From Mycobacterium sp. (GTDB lineage Bacteria; Actinomycetota; Actinomycetes; Mycobacteriales; Mycobacteriaceae): a stretch of 64,000 nucleotides of DNA. A program made the position numbers and the translations under genes. A model generated the notes under the pieces. That model saw nothing but the letters and a program-made list of their open reading frames with translations. It did not search any database and was not told the DNA's origin. The stretch is from contig JAOPWC010000130.1 in NCBI GenBank assembly GCA_025965895.1, forward strand, positions 1 through 64,000, written 5' to 3'. Below, one piece after another: positions 8,293 to 16,968 of the stretch; position 1 is the first letter of the stretch, and every line of letters begins with the position of its first letter.

Positions 8293-9141
8293 ATGCCCAC
8301 AGTCCCGTTGATCGAATTCAATGACGGCAACCGCATCCCGCAACTGGGCTTCGGTGTCTTTCAGATCCCACCCGAGCAAACCGCGGCTGCGGTGAAAACC
8401 GCCCTGCAGATCGGCTACCGGCACATCGACACCGCAGAGATGTACCGGAACGAGAAGGAAGTCGCGCAGGGCATCCGGGACGCAGGCGTCGACCGTGCCG
8501 AGGTCTTCGTCACGAGCAAGCTGAACAACGCCTCACACCGGCCCGACGATGCGCGCCGCGCCTTCGGCAACACGCTGAGCGCGCTCGATTCCGACTACGT
8601 CGATCTGTTTCTGATCCACTGGCCACTGCCGACCCTCTACGACGGTGACTTCGTCTCGACCTGGCACGTTCTCGAAGAGTTCCACCGCGACGGCCGCTCC
8701 CGCAGCATCGGGGTGTCGAACTTTCAACCAGAACATCTCGACCGACTGGCGCAGGAGTCGGACACGGTCCCCGCCGCCAACCAGGTCGAGATCCATCCGT
8801 ACTTCTGCAACGAGCGTGTCCGCGCCTACGACCGGGACCACGGGATCGCGACCGAGGCGTGGTCGCCGCTCGCCCAGGGCAAGGTACTCCGGGACCCGGC
8901 GATCCAGCGCATCGCCGAGAAGGTCGGTCGGACACCGGCCCAGGTCGTACTCCGCTGGCACATTCAGCGGGGTGACATCGTGTTTCCGAAGTCGGCGACG
9001 CCCGAGCGGATGCGGGAGAACTTCGAATTGTTCGACTTCGAACTGGACAACGGCGACATGACGGCGATCTCCGGGCTGGACAGGGGCGAAGTGGGAAGGA
9101 CGGGCCCCAACCCGGACGAGTTCGACTACATACCTCACTAA
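8293..9141 (+). CDS. Aldo/keto reductase
   Basis: An NADPH-dependent carbonyl reductase of the AKR superfamily, 282 aa, (beta/alpha)8 barrel. The catalytic tetrad is visible: Asp and Tyr in GYRHIDTAEMYRNE, Lys in VFVTSKLNN and His in LFLIHWPLP. The cofactor-binding C-terminal region includes IVFPKSATPERMRENFELF. A strong ribosome site (gaggagg) lies about 8 nt before the ATG. The family acts on small aldehydes such as methylglyoxal; the actual substrate here is not known. The gene stands alone, upstream of trpS. Confidence 0.93.
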   Translation: MPTVPLIEFNDGNRIPQLGFGVFQIPPEQTAAAVKTALQIGYRHIDTAEMYRNEKEVAQGIRDAGVDRAEVFVTSKLNNASHRPDDARRAFGNTLSALDSDYVDLFLIHWPLPTLYDGDFVSTWHVLEEFHRDGRSRSIGVSNFQPEHLDRLAQESDTVPAANQVEIHPYFCNERVRAYDRDHGIATEAWSPLAQGKVLRDPAIQRIAEKVGRTPAQVVLRWHIQRGDIVFPKSATPERMRENFELFDFELDNGDMTAISGLDRGEVGRTGPNPDEFDYIPH

Positions 9142-9157
9142 CCGTTGCTCGGGGCGG

Positions 9158-9197
9158 CCGTCGCAGACCGTGAAAAGCCGTCGCAGGCCGTGAAAAG
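9158..9197. repeat. Two tandem copies of a 20-bp unit
   Basis: ccgtcgcagaccgtgaaaag (9158-9177) is followed at once by the same unit with one change (9178-9197). The pair sits between the aldo/keto reductase stop and the trpS start, ending 11 nt before the trpS ATG. It therefore occupies the trpS leader. Confidence 0.93.
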
Positions 9198-9208
9198 ATT
9201 GACGCATC

Positions 9209-10216
9209 ATGAGCACAAAAAAGCGCGTCTTCTCCGGCGTCCAGCCGACCTCTGACTCGCTGCATCTGGGCAATGCGCTGGGTGCGGTGACCCACTGGGT
9301 GGCTCTGCAGGACGACTATGAAGCGTTCTACTGCGTGGTGGATCTGCACGCGATCACCGTGCCGCAGGATCCCGAGGTACTGCGGCGCCGCACGTTGCTG
9401 ACCGCCGCCCAGTACATCGCGCTGGGCGTCGACCCTGCCCGCAGCACGATCTTCGTGCAGAGCCATGTGCCTGCACACACCGAACTGACTTGGGTACTGG
9501 GGTGTTTCACCGGCTTCGGCCAGGCGTCGCGGATGACGCAGTTCAAAGACAAGGCGCAGCGCCAAGGCAGCGAATCGACCACGGTGGGGTTGTTCACCTA
9601 CCCGGTGCTGCAGGCCGCTGACGTGCTGCTCTACGACACCGACCTGGTGCCGGTCGGGGAGGACCAGCGCCAGCACCTGGAGTTGGCCCGCGACGTCGCG
9701 CAGCGGTTCAACAGCCGATTCCCCGGCACGTTCGTCGTGCCGGAGGTGCTGATCCCGGCGGCGACGGCCAAGATCCACGACCTCTCGGACCCGACCGCGA
9801 AGATGAGCAAGTCGGCGGGCAGCGACGCGGGGCTGATCAACCTGCTTGACGATCCGAAGGTGACGGCCAGGAAGATCCGCTCTGCGGTCACCGACAGCGA
9901 ACGCGAGGTGCGCTACGACCCCGAAGCCAAGCCCGGCGTGTCGAACCTGCTCACCATCCAGTCGGCGGTAACCGGCACCGACATGGACAAGCTCGTCGAG
10001 TCCTACGCCGGGCGCGGCTACGGCGACCTGAAGGCCGACACCGCCGATGCGGTGGTCGAATTCGTCAGCCCGATCAAGGTGAGGGTCGACGAGTTGAGCA
10101 GTGATCCAACGGAATTGGAGTCGATTCTGCAAGGCGGGGCACAGCGTGCCCGCGAGGTGTCGGCAAAGACGATCGCCAAGGTCTACGACCGGCTAGGGTT
10201 TCTGCACATTCGATAA
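9209..10216 (+). CDS. trpS: Tryptophanyl-tRNA synthetase
   Basis: A class Ic aminoacyl-tRNA synthetase charging tRNA-Trp, 335 aa, the normal bacterial length. The N-terminal GVQPTSDSLHLGNALG carries the HIGH-type signature (HLGN) and residues 198-202 form the KMSKS loop. PVGEDQRQHLELARD is the conserved tryptophan/ATP-site helix. The ATG at 9209 gives the family's usual N-terminus. A 20-bp duplicated element occupies the short leader. The next gene starts 12 bp downstream and is probably co-transcribed. Confidence 0.97.
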   Translation: MSTKKRVFSGVQPTSDSLHLGNALGAVTHWVALQDDYEAFYCVVDLHAITVPQDPEVLRRRTLLTAAQYIALGVDPARSTIFVQSHVPAHTELTWVLGCFTGFGQASRMTQFKDKAQRQGSESTTVGLFTYPVLQAADVLLYDTDLVPVGEDQRQHLELARDVAQRFNSRFPGTFVVPEVLIPAATAKIHDLSDPTAKMSKSAGSDAGLINLLDDPKVTARKIRSAVTDSEREVRYDPEAKPGVSNLLTIQSAVTGTDMDKLVESYAGRGYGDLKADTADAVVEFVSPIKVRVDELSSDPTELESILQGGAQRAREVSAKTIAKVYDRLGFLHIR

Positions 10217-10228
10217 CCGGGAGGCGTG

Positions 10229-11242
10229 ATGCCCGAGTCGGACAAGCCGGGGCTTCTCGACCGACTCCGGGCGCGCTATCGCTGGTTCGATCACGTGATG
10301 CGGGCCCAGGAGCGCTACAGCGAGCGCCAGGGCGCCTTCTTCGCCGCGGGGATCACCTATTTCACGGTGTTCGCACTGTTCCCGTTGCTGATGGTCGGTT
10401 TCGCGATCGTCGGGTTCGTGCTGTCGCGGCAGCCCCATCTGCTGGCAGACATCGAGGACCGGATCAAGCACTCGGTGTCCGGCGAATTCGGTCAGCAACT
10501 GGTCAAACTGATGGACCAGGCGATCAACTCGCGGACCTCGTTGGGCATCTTCGGCCTGGTGGGCGCCCTGTGGTCGGGGTTGGGCTGGATGGCGAACCTG
10601 CGCGAAGCGTTGACCCAGATGTGGGGTCAGGGCTATCAGTCCGGCAACTTCGTCAAGACCAAGCTGTCGGACCTCGCCGCGCTGCTGTCCGCGTTCGCGG
10701 CGATCGTGATCACGATCGCGTTGACCGCGATGGGCGACCCCGCGCTGATGGCCAAGGTCCTCGGCTGGTTCGGCCTTCACCGTGTGCCCGGGCTGAGCGC
10801 GATGCTGCGGGCTGCGTCCCTGCTCGTGTCGCTGGGCATCTCGTGGCTGCTGTTCAGCTGGATGATCGCGCGGCTGCCGCGGCGGTCGCTGACCTTCGCG
10901 AGCGCGATGCGGGCGGGGCTGCTGGCGGCTGTCGGATTCGAGATCCTCAAGCAGGTCGGCTCCATTTACCTGCGCTCGGTGCTGCATGGGCCGGCCGGAG
11001 CGACGTTCGGTCCGGTGCTCGGCCTGATGGTGTTCGCCTACTTCACCGCGCAGCTGGTGTTGTTCGCCACCGCGTGGGCCGCGACGTCGCCTGAGAACGT
11101 CGCTTCCGTGCCGGTGCCAGCGCCCCAGCCGGCCGTCATCGTGGTGCGCCGGCGGGAGGGCGTCGGGATCCGCGAGGCGCTGGCCGCGATGGCTCTGGGC
11201 GCGCTTGCGGCGCTGGGCATTTCACGGGCCGGGCGGCGCTAG
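10229..11242 (+). CDS. YihY/BrkB-family inner membrane protein
   Basis: A 337-aa protein with about six predicted transmembrane segments, beginning with the family signature RQGAFFAAGITYFTVFALFPLLMV. The paired conserved region LGIFGLVGALWSGLGWMANL and the later GPAGATFGPVLGLMVF are also typical. The family was once called ribonuclease BN; that assignment was wrong and the role remains unclear. It matches the trpS neighbour Rv3335c of M. tuberculosis. An in-frame GTG three bases earlier is an alternative start. The 3' end comes within 4 bp of the convergent dacB stop. Confidence 0.9.
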   Translation: MPESDKPGLLDRLRARYRWFDHVMRAQERYSERQGAFFAAGITYFTVFALFPLLMVGFAIVGFVLSRQPHLLADIEDRIKHSVSGEFGQQLVKLMDQAINSRTSLGIFGLVGALWSGLGWMANLREALTQMWGQGYQSGNFVKTKLSDLAALLSAFAAIVITIALTAMGDPALMAKVLGWFGLHRVPGLSAMLRAASLLVSLGISWLLFSWMIARLPRRSLTFASAMRAGLLAAVGFEILKQVGSIYLRSVLHGPAGATFGPVLGLMVFAYFTAQLVLFATAWAATSPENVASVPVPAPQPAVIVVRRREGVGIREALAAMALGALAALGISRAGRR

Positions 11243-11246
11243 CGAG

Positions 11247-12542
11247 TTAGGGCTGAGGCCGCCGGTTGATCGAGCGGGCCGCCAGGATCAGGCAGAACAC
11301 GATCACCGTGCCGATCACCGCGACTCCGACCCGCACCGGCAGGTCGTCGACGACCGGTGTGACGCCGGCGGCGCGCGCGGCTGCGTCGTTGAGGTCCGCC
11401 GGCACCTTCGGCGCGACAAGCGACGGGTCCGGCTCGACCAGGGAGCCGACCTTGGTGCCGGGCGGCGTCGCGAATCCGTAATCCAGCAGGTGGGCGGCCT
11501 GCTGCCACGGCGGAATCGGTAACCGGGTGCCGTGCATCAGCACCGCCACCAGCCGGCGGCCATCGTGGTTGGCCGCCCCGACGAACGTCTGCTGCGCGTC
11601 GTCGGTGTAACCGGTCTTGCCGCCGAGGGCGCCGGGATAGTTGTACAGCAGCTGGTTGTCGTTCTCCAGCGGGTAGCCGGGGTGGTCGGTGTCGCCGGGC
11701 ACGTCGGGACGTGGCGGGTGGCCGGGGAAGTCGAAGGTACGCGTCGCGACGATGTCGGCGAACGTCGGGTTCTTCCATGCGTAGCGGTAGAACAGGCCGA
11801 TGTCGTAGGCCGATGTGCTCATCCCCGGGCCGTCCAGCCCGGACGGTGTGGCCGCCCTGGTGTCGCGTCCGCCGAGTTTGCCGGCCAGCGTGTTGATCTT
11901 CTGCAGCGTCACGTCCACGCCACCGAGCTGCACTGCCAGCGAATGCGCCGCGTCGTTGCCCGAGTGCATCAACAGCCCATGCAGCAGCTGGTTGACGGTG
12001 TAGGTGCCGCCGACGTCGACGCCGACGCGGGTGCCTTCGGCGTTGGCGTCGTCCACCGTGCCGGCCACCTGCTTGTTGAGGTTCAGCTCATTGATGGCCT
12101 GCGTCGCGACCAGGACTTTGATGATGCTGGCCGGCCGGTGTCGGCCGTGGGGGTCTTTCGCGGCGATGACGTCACCGCTGTCGAGGTCGGCCACGATCCA
12201 GGCGTCCGCGGAGATGTCATTGGGCACCGCCGGCGTCCCCGGTGCCGCCACGATGCCGCAGCCGCTCAGCGCGTCACCGCCCACCGGCTTCGCGGGTACC
12301 GGCAGCGCGACCGGCGGATCACCCGCGGTGGGCTGCTCCGACGCGTCGACGGCCGGCGGCGTCGTCAACCGGTACGGACAACTGTTGGTGTCCGGCGCGG
12401 CGTTCGGTTCGGCCGCCGCGGACGGAGCGCTCGTCAGCGCCGGCGCGCCCAAGAGCACGATCGTCGCGGCCGCACCCATCAGGCGACGCGAGGCACCACT
12501 GATCCCACCCATTGACACTGCAGAGTAGGCGATGAACATCAC
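11247..12542 (-). CDS. dacB: D-alanyl-D-alanine carboxypeptidase (PBP, S11 family)
   Basis: A peptidoglycan-trimming D,D-carboxypeptidase of 431 aa that acts outside the membrane. An N-terminal signal peptide ends around ALTSAPSAAAEP. The three penicillin-binding motifs are present: S139-x-x-K142, S194-G-N and K309-T-G. A C-terminal membrane anchor (about residues 403-423) ends in a basic tail. The sequence closely follows M. tuberculosis DacB1 (Rv3330), with an extra proline-rich insert after DFPGHPPRP. The true start may be the ATG at 12512 rather than 12542; both leave a usable signal peptide. Confidence 0.95.
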   Translation of the reverse strand: MMFIAYSAVSMGGISGASRRLMGAAATIVLLGAPALTSAPSAAAEPNAAPDTNSCPYRLTTPPAVDASEQPTAGDPPVALPVPAKPVGGDALSGCGIVAAPGTPAVPNDISADAWIVADLDSGDVIAAKDPHGRHRPASIIKVLVATQAINELNLNKQVAGTVDDANAEGTRVGVDVGGTYTVNQLLHGLLMHSGNDAAHSLAVQLGGVDVTLQKINTLAGKLGGRDTRAATPSGLDGPGMSTSAYDIGLFYRYAWKNPTFADIVATRTFDFPGHPPRPDVPGDTDHPGYPLENDNQLLYNYPGALGGKTGYTDDAQQTFVGAANHDGRRLVAVLMHGTRLPIPPWQQAAHLLDYGFATPPGTKVGSLVEPDPSLVAPKVPADLNDAAARAAGVTPVVDDLPVRVGVAVIGTVIVFCLILAARSINRRPQP

Positions 12543-12669
12543 AGCCGCTGTCAGCGGCGCGGCAACAACGCCGTTACAGCGCGCTATAGGCCACCGCCGA
12601 CGATCCGATGCACCCTATCCACAGCCGGGCGCCGGCGGACCGGGTTGATCGGCGGCTTGCGCACGCCCG

Positions 12670-14055
12670 CTATAGCCGGCGCCACGCCTCGGTCAGCACG
12701 CCGCGCAGAATCTGCTCGATCTCGTCGAACTCCTGCTGCCCGCTGATCAACGGCGGCGCCAGCTGCACTACCGAATCTCCGCGATCATCGGCTCGGCAGT
12801 ACAGCCCGGCGTCGAACAGCTCAGTCGATAGGAAGCTGCGCAACAACCATTCGCTTTCCTCGTCGTCCAGCGTCTGCTTCGTGGCCTTGTCCTTGACCAG
12901 CTCTATGCCGTAGAAGAACCCCTCGCCGCGGACGTCGCCGACGATCGGCAGATCGAGCAGCTTCTCCAGCGTGGCGCGGAACGCCGGCGCGGTCTCCTTG
13001 ACGTGGTCGTTGATGCCCTCGCGCTCGAAGATGTCGAGGTTGGCGAGCGCGACCGCGGCAGACACGGGATGACCGCCGAACGTGTACCCGTGGGTGAACG
13101 TGGTCTTGCCGTCGGAGAACGGCTCGAACAGCCGGTCGGAGGCGATCATTGCGCCGATCGGTGAGTATCCCGACGTCATGCCCTTGGCGCAGGTGATGAT
13201 ATCGGGTACGTAATTGAAGTCGTCGCAGGCGAACATCGACCCGATCCGGCCGAACGCGCAGATCACCTCGTCGGAGACCAGCAGCACGTCGTACTCGTCG
13301 CATATCTCGCGGACCCGTTCGAAATAGCCCGGCGGCGGCGCGAAGCAGCCCCCGGCGTTCTGCACGGGTTCGAGGAACACCGCGGCGACCGAGTCGGGGC
13401 CCTCGAACTCGATCGCTTCGGCGATCCGGTCGGCCGCCCACTGCCCGAACTCCTTGAGGTCGGTGTCGTGCGGCGCCGGAGCGCGGTAGAAGTTGGTGTT
13501 GGGTACCCGGAAGCCGCCGGGCGTGATCGGCTCGAACGGTGCCTTGAACGCCGGGAGCCCCGTGATCGCCAATGCGCCGTGCGGGGTGCCGTGATACGCG
13601 ATGGATCGCGAGATCGCCTTGTACTTACCTGGTTTGCCGGTCAGCTTGAAGTACTGCTTGGCCAGCTTCCAGGCCGACTCGACGGCCTCGCCGCCGCCGG
13701 TGGTGAAAAAGACGCGGTTCAGATCGCCTGGCGCGTAGTTCGCGAGGCGTTCGGCGAGCTCGATAGCGGTCGGCGTGGCGTATGACCACAGCGGAAAGAA
13801 CGCGAGCCTCTGCGCCTGCTCGGCGGCGGCCGCCGCAAGCTCGGTGCGGCCGTGACCGACTTGCACGACGAACAGTCCCGACAGCCCGTCGAGGTAGCTC
13901 TTGCCGCGGTCGTCCCAGATCGTGACGCCTTCGCCTCGAGTGATGATCGGGGGTGTGATGCCCGGGCCGTGCCGGGCGAAATGGCCCCAAAGATGGCGGT
14001 TGGCCTTGGCGCCCAGGCTGGACGAAATGTCGTCTTTCGCATCGATTGTTGTCAT
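12670..14055 (-). CDS. Class III (omega) aminotransferase, PLP-dependent
   Basis: A 461-aa fold-type I aminotransferase. The PLP lysine is K291 in CAKGMTSGYSPIGAM. VLLVSDEVICAFGR holds the aspartate contacting the pyridine nitrogen, and VFFTTGGGEAVESAWKLAK the phosphate loop. It resembles the M. tuberculosis Rv3329 group and beta-alanine/putrescine/GABA:pyruvate transaminases; the amine donor cannot be assigned from sequence. The start overlaps the stop of an upstream Lrp/AsnC-type regulator (ATGA), so the two formed a regulator-enzyme operon. That regulator is now broken. Confidence 0.93.
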   Translation of the reverse strand: MTTIDAKDDISSSLGAKANRHLWGHFARHGPGITPPIITRGEGVTIWDDRGKSYLDGLSGLFVVQVGHGRTELAAAAAEQAQRLAFFPLWSYATPTAIELAERLANYAPGDLNRVFFTTGGGEAVESAWKLAKQYFKLTGKPGKYKAISRSIAYHGTPHGALAITGLPAFKAPFEPITPGGFRVPNTNFYRAPAPHDTDLKEFGQWAADRIAEAIEFEGPDSVAAVFLEPVQNAGGCFAPPPGYFERVREICDEYDVLLVSDEVICAFGRIGSMFACDDFNYVPDIITCAKGMTSGYSPIGAMIASDRLFEPFSDGKTTFTHGYTFGGHPVSAAVALANLDIFEREGINDHVKETAPAFRATLEKLLDLPIVGDVRGEGFFYGIELVKDKATKQTLDDEESEWLLRSFLSTELFDAGLYCRADDRGDSVVQLAPPLISGQQEFDEIEQILRGVLTEAWRRL

Positions 14056-14449
14056 TGGGTTCCCCAGTTATATTGCTGCTTAACGAGTTTCAGGTAGACG
14101 AGCGTTTCGGTTGAGGTGACGCCCGGCATCGCCCGGATCTTCGTGTTCAGCAGATCGAGAAGGTCGTTATCGTCTTCGCAGACCACCTCGGCAATCATGG
14201 CAAACGACCCCGCCGTGAGGACCACGTAGTCGATCGCCGGGATGAGCGCCAGCTTCTCGGCGAGCTTGGTGGTGTCGCCGGTGAAGCGGATGCCGATCAT
14301 CGCCTGCCGGGCGAATCCGAGCGCACCGCCGCCTCCGACAACCCGACGGCTTTGCCGATCCCGGCGTACGAACGCCGGCCGTCTTCCTGCAGCTTCTCGA
14401 CGATCGCCTTGGAAAGCTCGTCCAGCTGCACCGCCGAACAGTTGACCAC
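14052..14449 (-). pseudogene. Lrp/AsnC-family transcriptional regulator, broken by an internal deletion
   Basis: The N-terminal helix-turn-helix part (QLDELSKAIVEKLQEDG and RRSYAGIGKAVGLSEAAVR) is in one frame. The C-terminal RAM ligand-binding part (GFARQAMIGIRFTGDTTK to VYLKLVKQQYNWGTQ) is in another. The junction lies at about 14308-14320. Intact relatives have roughly 22 residues here that finish the second HTH helix and the linker (QRVQRL ... DPMQL); these are missing. The gap and frame change fit a loss of about 67 nt. The rest of both halves is undamaged, so the event looks recent. The presumed start is a GTG at 14449. The regulator would have controlled the overlapping downstream aminotransferase. 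Confidence 0.8.
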
Positions 14450-14583
14450 GGAAAGATTCTGCACGGAATCCGTCGTCGCGAGCAAACTGGGGCGATGTAA
14501 TCGCTTGTCGGAACCGGTCCGGACCGCGAGATGCGTATCTGCCAAGCCGCGCGGCCGGCTACCGTCCACACCACCCGCGAGCG

Positions 14584-15087
14584 CTATCGGCTTGCCGAGC
14601 GCCGCCCCCTACCGAACTTCCAGACGCCGTAACGGATCAAAAAGATAGCGCCCGCGATGGCGAGCACGAGCAGCGCCAGTGTGCCGAGCTCGAACAGCAG
14701 ACGAGTCAGCTCCTGGTTGGACTGCGGCCGGTCGAACTCCGCCGTCACGATCAGGATGCGCCGGACGGTGGCGATCAATGCGATGAACAGGAATGGCTCG
14801 GCTGAGATCTCGTGGCGCAACAGGTCGGTACGCAGGGTGTGGGCGAGTTCGGCGATGATCAGGGTGAGCAGGATCCTGTTCAGGATGAGCACACCACCGT
14901 CGAGCGTGCTGATCTGCCGGGTCGTGGTTTGGATGACGGCCTCGACGCTGCTGATCACCACTATGACCGCCGCCGCCGCGAGTAGCAGGAACGCGACGCC
15001 GTATATCGCCTCCTCAAAGCGGTTGACCAACATACCCACAACGGTGCCCACTCTGCTGCTGGAGCCAGCGGCATCCGGCTCAGTCAT
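14584..15087 (-). CDS. PsiE-like small integral membrane protein
   Basis: A 167-aa protein with four hydrophobic segments (roughly residues 25-48, 66-86, 95-115 and 132-152). The arrangement and the motif ILNRILLTLIIAELAHTLR match the phosphate-starvation-inducible PsiE family (PF06146-like). The ATG at 15087 (MTEPDAAG) was preferred to one nine codons further upstream. Function is unknown. No pho-box-like repeat was seen upstream. Confidence 0.75.
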   Translation of the reverse strand: MTEPDAAGSSSRVGTVVGMLVNRFEEAIYGVAFLLLAAAAVIVVISSVEAVIQTTTRQISTLDGGVLILNRILLTLIIAELAHTLRTDLLRHEISAEPFLFIALIATVRRILIVTAEFDRPQSNQELTRLLFELGTLALLVLAIAGAIFLIRYGVWKFGRGRRSASR

Positions 15088-15543
15088 CGTCTGCCGCCTG
15101 CTATCCGGCGGCAAGGCGAATCCGGCGGTTCGCGATCAGCGATCGGGCCCTCGCACAGCAGCCCGGGCGCAATCAATCGCAGCACCATCTGCGGCTCCTC
15201 GCTGTACCTCGCGGTCCGCATTATCGAAGCGGCGGCGCGGTCGCTCGTCGCACTTTGGCCGATAAAGAGTCTGGCAAGGTGTTGCGGCCCCCGCGTGCGC
15301 CCGGGGGGTCGAAAATCGGAACTGTCATATGTTCTCCCAGCACCACCATCGGCGCGAGCCGGCGACGACGCTGACGTGTCCACCACCAAAATTGGCCATG
15401 GCGGTATGCGCTCACACAAAGTGGGGTATCTCTTCGTCGACGGCGTGGCGTCGGTCCGACGATTCGGCACGCGCGATGGCAGTTGCCTCCGTGGGGGGGC
15501 CGAACTATGCCGCCGTCGACGGGGTGTCAACTGAGGCGGATCG
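15088..15543. other. 456-bp intergenic region without a supported gene
   Basis: The interval separates the divergent psiE-like gene and the cytochrome bd oxidase operon and should contain both promoters. Base composition is less GC-rich around 15300-15430 than in the flanking genes. Short open frames exist on both strands, but none has a plausible ribosome site together with a recognisable product. No repeat or strong hairpin was noticed. Confidence 0.6.
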
Positions 15544-16968
15544 ATGGCTCTTTCTCATGCGCTGCTGGACGCGGCCGGCGCGCCCGCGGGCCTGCTGCCG
15601 GCGCGTCAGCAGATGGCGGTGTCGTTGGGCTTCCACATCGTTTTGGCCAGCTTCGGGCTGGCCTTCCCGGCGTTGATCTTTGTTTTGCATTGGCGCGGAG
15701 CATTCCGCGGTGACTCGATCGCGTTCGGGATGGCACGGCGGTGGGCGAAGGTCGCCGCGGTGCTGTTCGCGATCGGGGCGGTTTCCGGTACCGTGCTCAG
15801 CTTCGAAATGGGGCTGTTGTGGCCGGGATTGATGGGTCGGTTCGGCGATGTGATCGGACTTCCGTTCGGGTTGGAGGGGATCGGGTTTTTCCTGGAGGCA
15901 ATTTTCCTGGGCCTGTACCTCTACGGCTGGGACCGCCTGCCGCCCCGCCGCCATCTGCTGATGCTCATCCCGATGCTCATCGCCGGGGTGTACGGGCCGT
16001 TTTGTGTGATCTCGGCCAACGCCTGGATGAATCGTCCCGCGGGGTTCCGCATCGTCAACGGCGCGGTCACCGACGTCAACCCCTGGCGCGCGATGTTCAA
16101 CGGCCGGGTCTGGCTGGAGCTCCTGCACATGTGGATCGCCGCGTACATGGTGGTCGGCTTTATGGTGTGCGCCGTGTACGCCGGGGGAATGCTGCGCGGC
16201 CGCACCGACGACCACCACCGACTCGGCTTCAGTGTGGCGTGGCGGTTTGCGGCCGTCGCCACCCTGGCGCAGCCCGTGGTCGGACACATCTTCGGCACCC
16301 GGCTGATCGACGACCAAGTGCCCAAGCTGGTCGCGATCGAACTCGACCCGACCACCGAAAGGCCGGCTCCGCTGCGCATTGGGGGACTGCTGATCGACGG
16401 TCAGGTGCGGTGGGCGCTACCCATCCCCCGACTGGGATCGATCGTCACCCAGGATTCGTGGGACAAGCCCGTCCCGGGCCTTGACACTGTGCCGCCCGGT
16501 GACCGCCCACCGATCAACATCACGCACGTGGCCTTCCAGACAATGGTCGGTGTCGCGCTGTTGCTCGCCGCGTCGGTGATCGTCTACTGGGTCGCGCGGC
16601 GACGCCACCACGACCTGCTTGCCGATCGCTGGTTTCTGCGGTTTATGGTCATCGCCGGACCGCTGGCCATCCTCGCACTCGAATGCGGCTGGACCACAAC
16701 GGAAGTGGGTCGCCAACCCTGGACCGTCTGGCACGTCTTGCGCACCGCGGACGCTGCCAGCATGAATCCCGGATTGTGGTGGACCTACCTTGGCATCCTG
16801 GTCATATATTCCGGCATGAGCGTCGGCGCATACCTTGTCCTGACCTCGATGGCGCGCCGTTGGCGCGCCGGGAAACCAGTGACCAGCCCGTACGGACCAG
16901 CGTTGTCCGAAGAGTTGTCCGAAGACGAGCCTGTCGCTGCCGGATCTGAAGGCAGACCGCAGCGATGA
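15544..16968 (+). CDS. Cytochrome bd-type quinol oxidase subunit I (CIO/AppC/YthA-like)
   Basis: The haem-bearing subunit of a bd-type terminal oxidase, 474 aa with about nine transmembrane helices. The haem ligand histidines are H31 (SLGFHIVLASF) and H195 (LLHMWIAAYM). The quinol-loop residues appear as QVPKLVAIE, matching the conserved K and E of the Q-loop, and the GRQPW signature follows EVGRQPWTVWHV. The Q-loop is short, as in cyanide-insensitive oxidases, rather than the canonical long-loop CydA. Subunit II overlaps its stop. No cydDC assembly genes are adjacent, so a separate canonical cydABDC locus probably exists elsewhere. Confidence 0.92.
   Translation: MALSHALLDAAGAPAGLLPARQQMAVSLGFHIVLASFGLAFPALIFVLHWRGAFRGDSIAFGMARRWAKVAAVLFAIGAVSGTVLSFEMGLLWPGLMGRFGDVIGLPFGLEGIGFFLEAIFLGLYLYGWDRLPPRRHLLMLIPMLIAGVYGPFCVISANAWMNRPAGFRIVNGAVTDVNPWRAMFNGRVWLELLHMWIAAYMVVGFMVCAVYAGGMLRGRTDDHHRLGFSVAWRFAAVATLAQPVVGHIFGTRLIDDQVPKLVAIELDPTTERPAPLRIGGLLIDGQVRWALPIPRLGSIVTQDSWDKPVPGLDTVPPGDRPPINITHVAFQTMVGVALLLAASVIVYWVARRRHHDLLADRWFLRFMVIAGPLAILALECGWTTTEVGRQPWTVWHVLRTADAASMNPGLWWTYLGILVIYSGMSVGAYLVLTSMARRWRAGKPVTSPYGPALSEELSEDEPVAAGSEGRPQR

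Noticed and set aside
15084..15530. A 148-codon frame on the minus strand in the psiE-cyd gap
   Set aside because: Low-complexity Arg/Pro-rich translation, no ribosome site, and it overlaps the start of the psiE-like gene.
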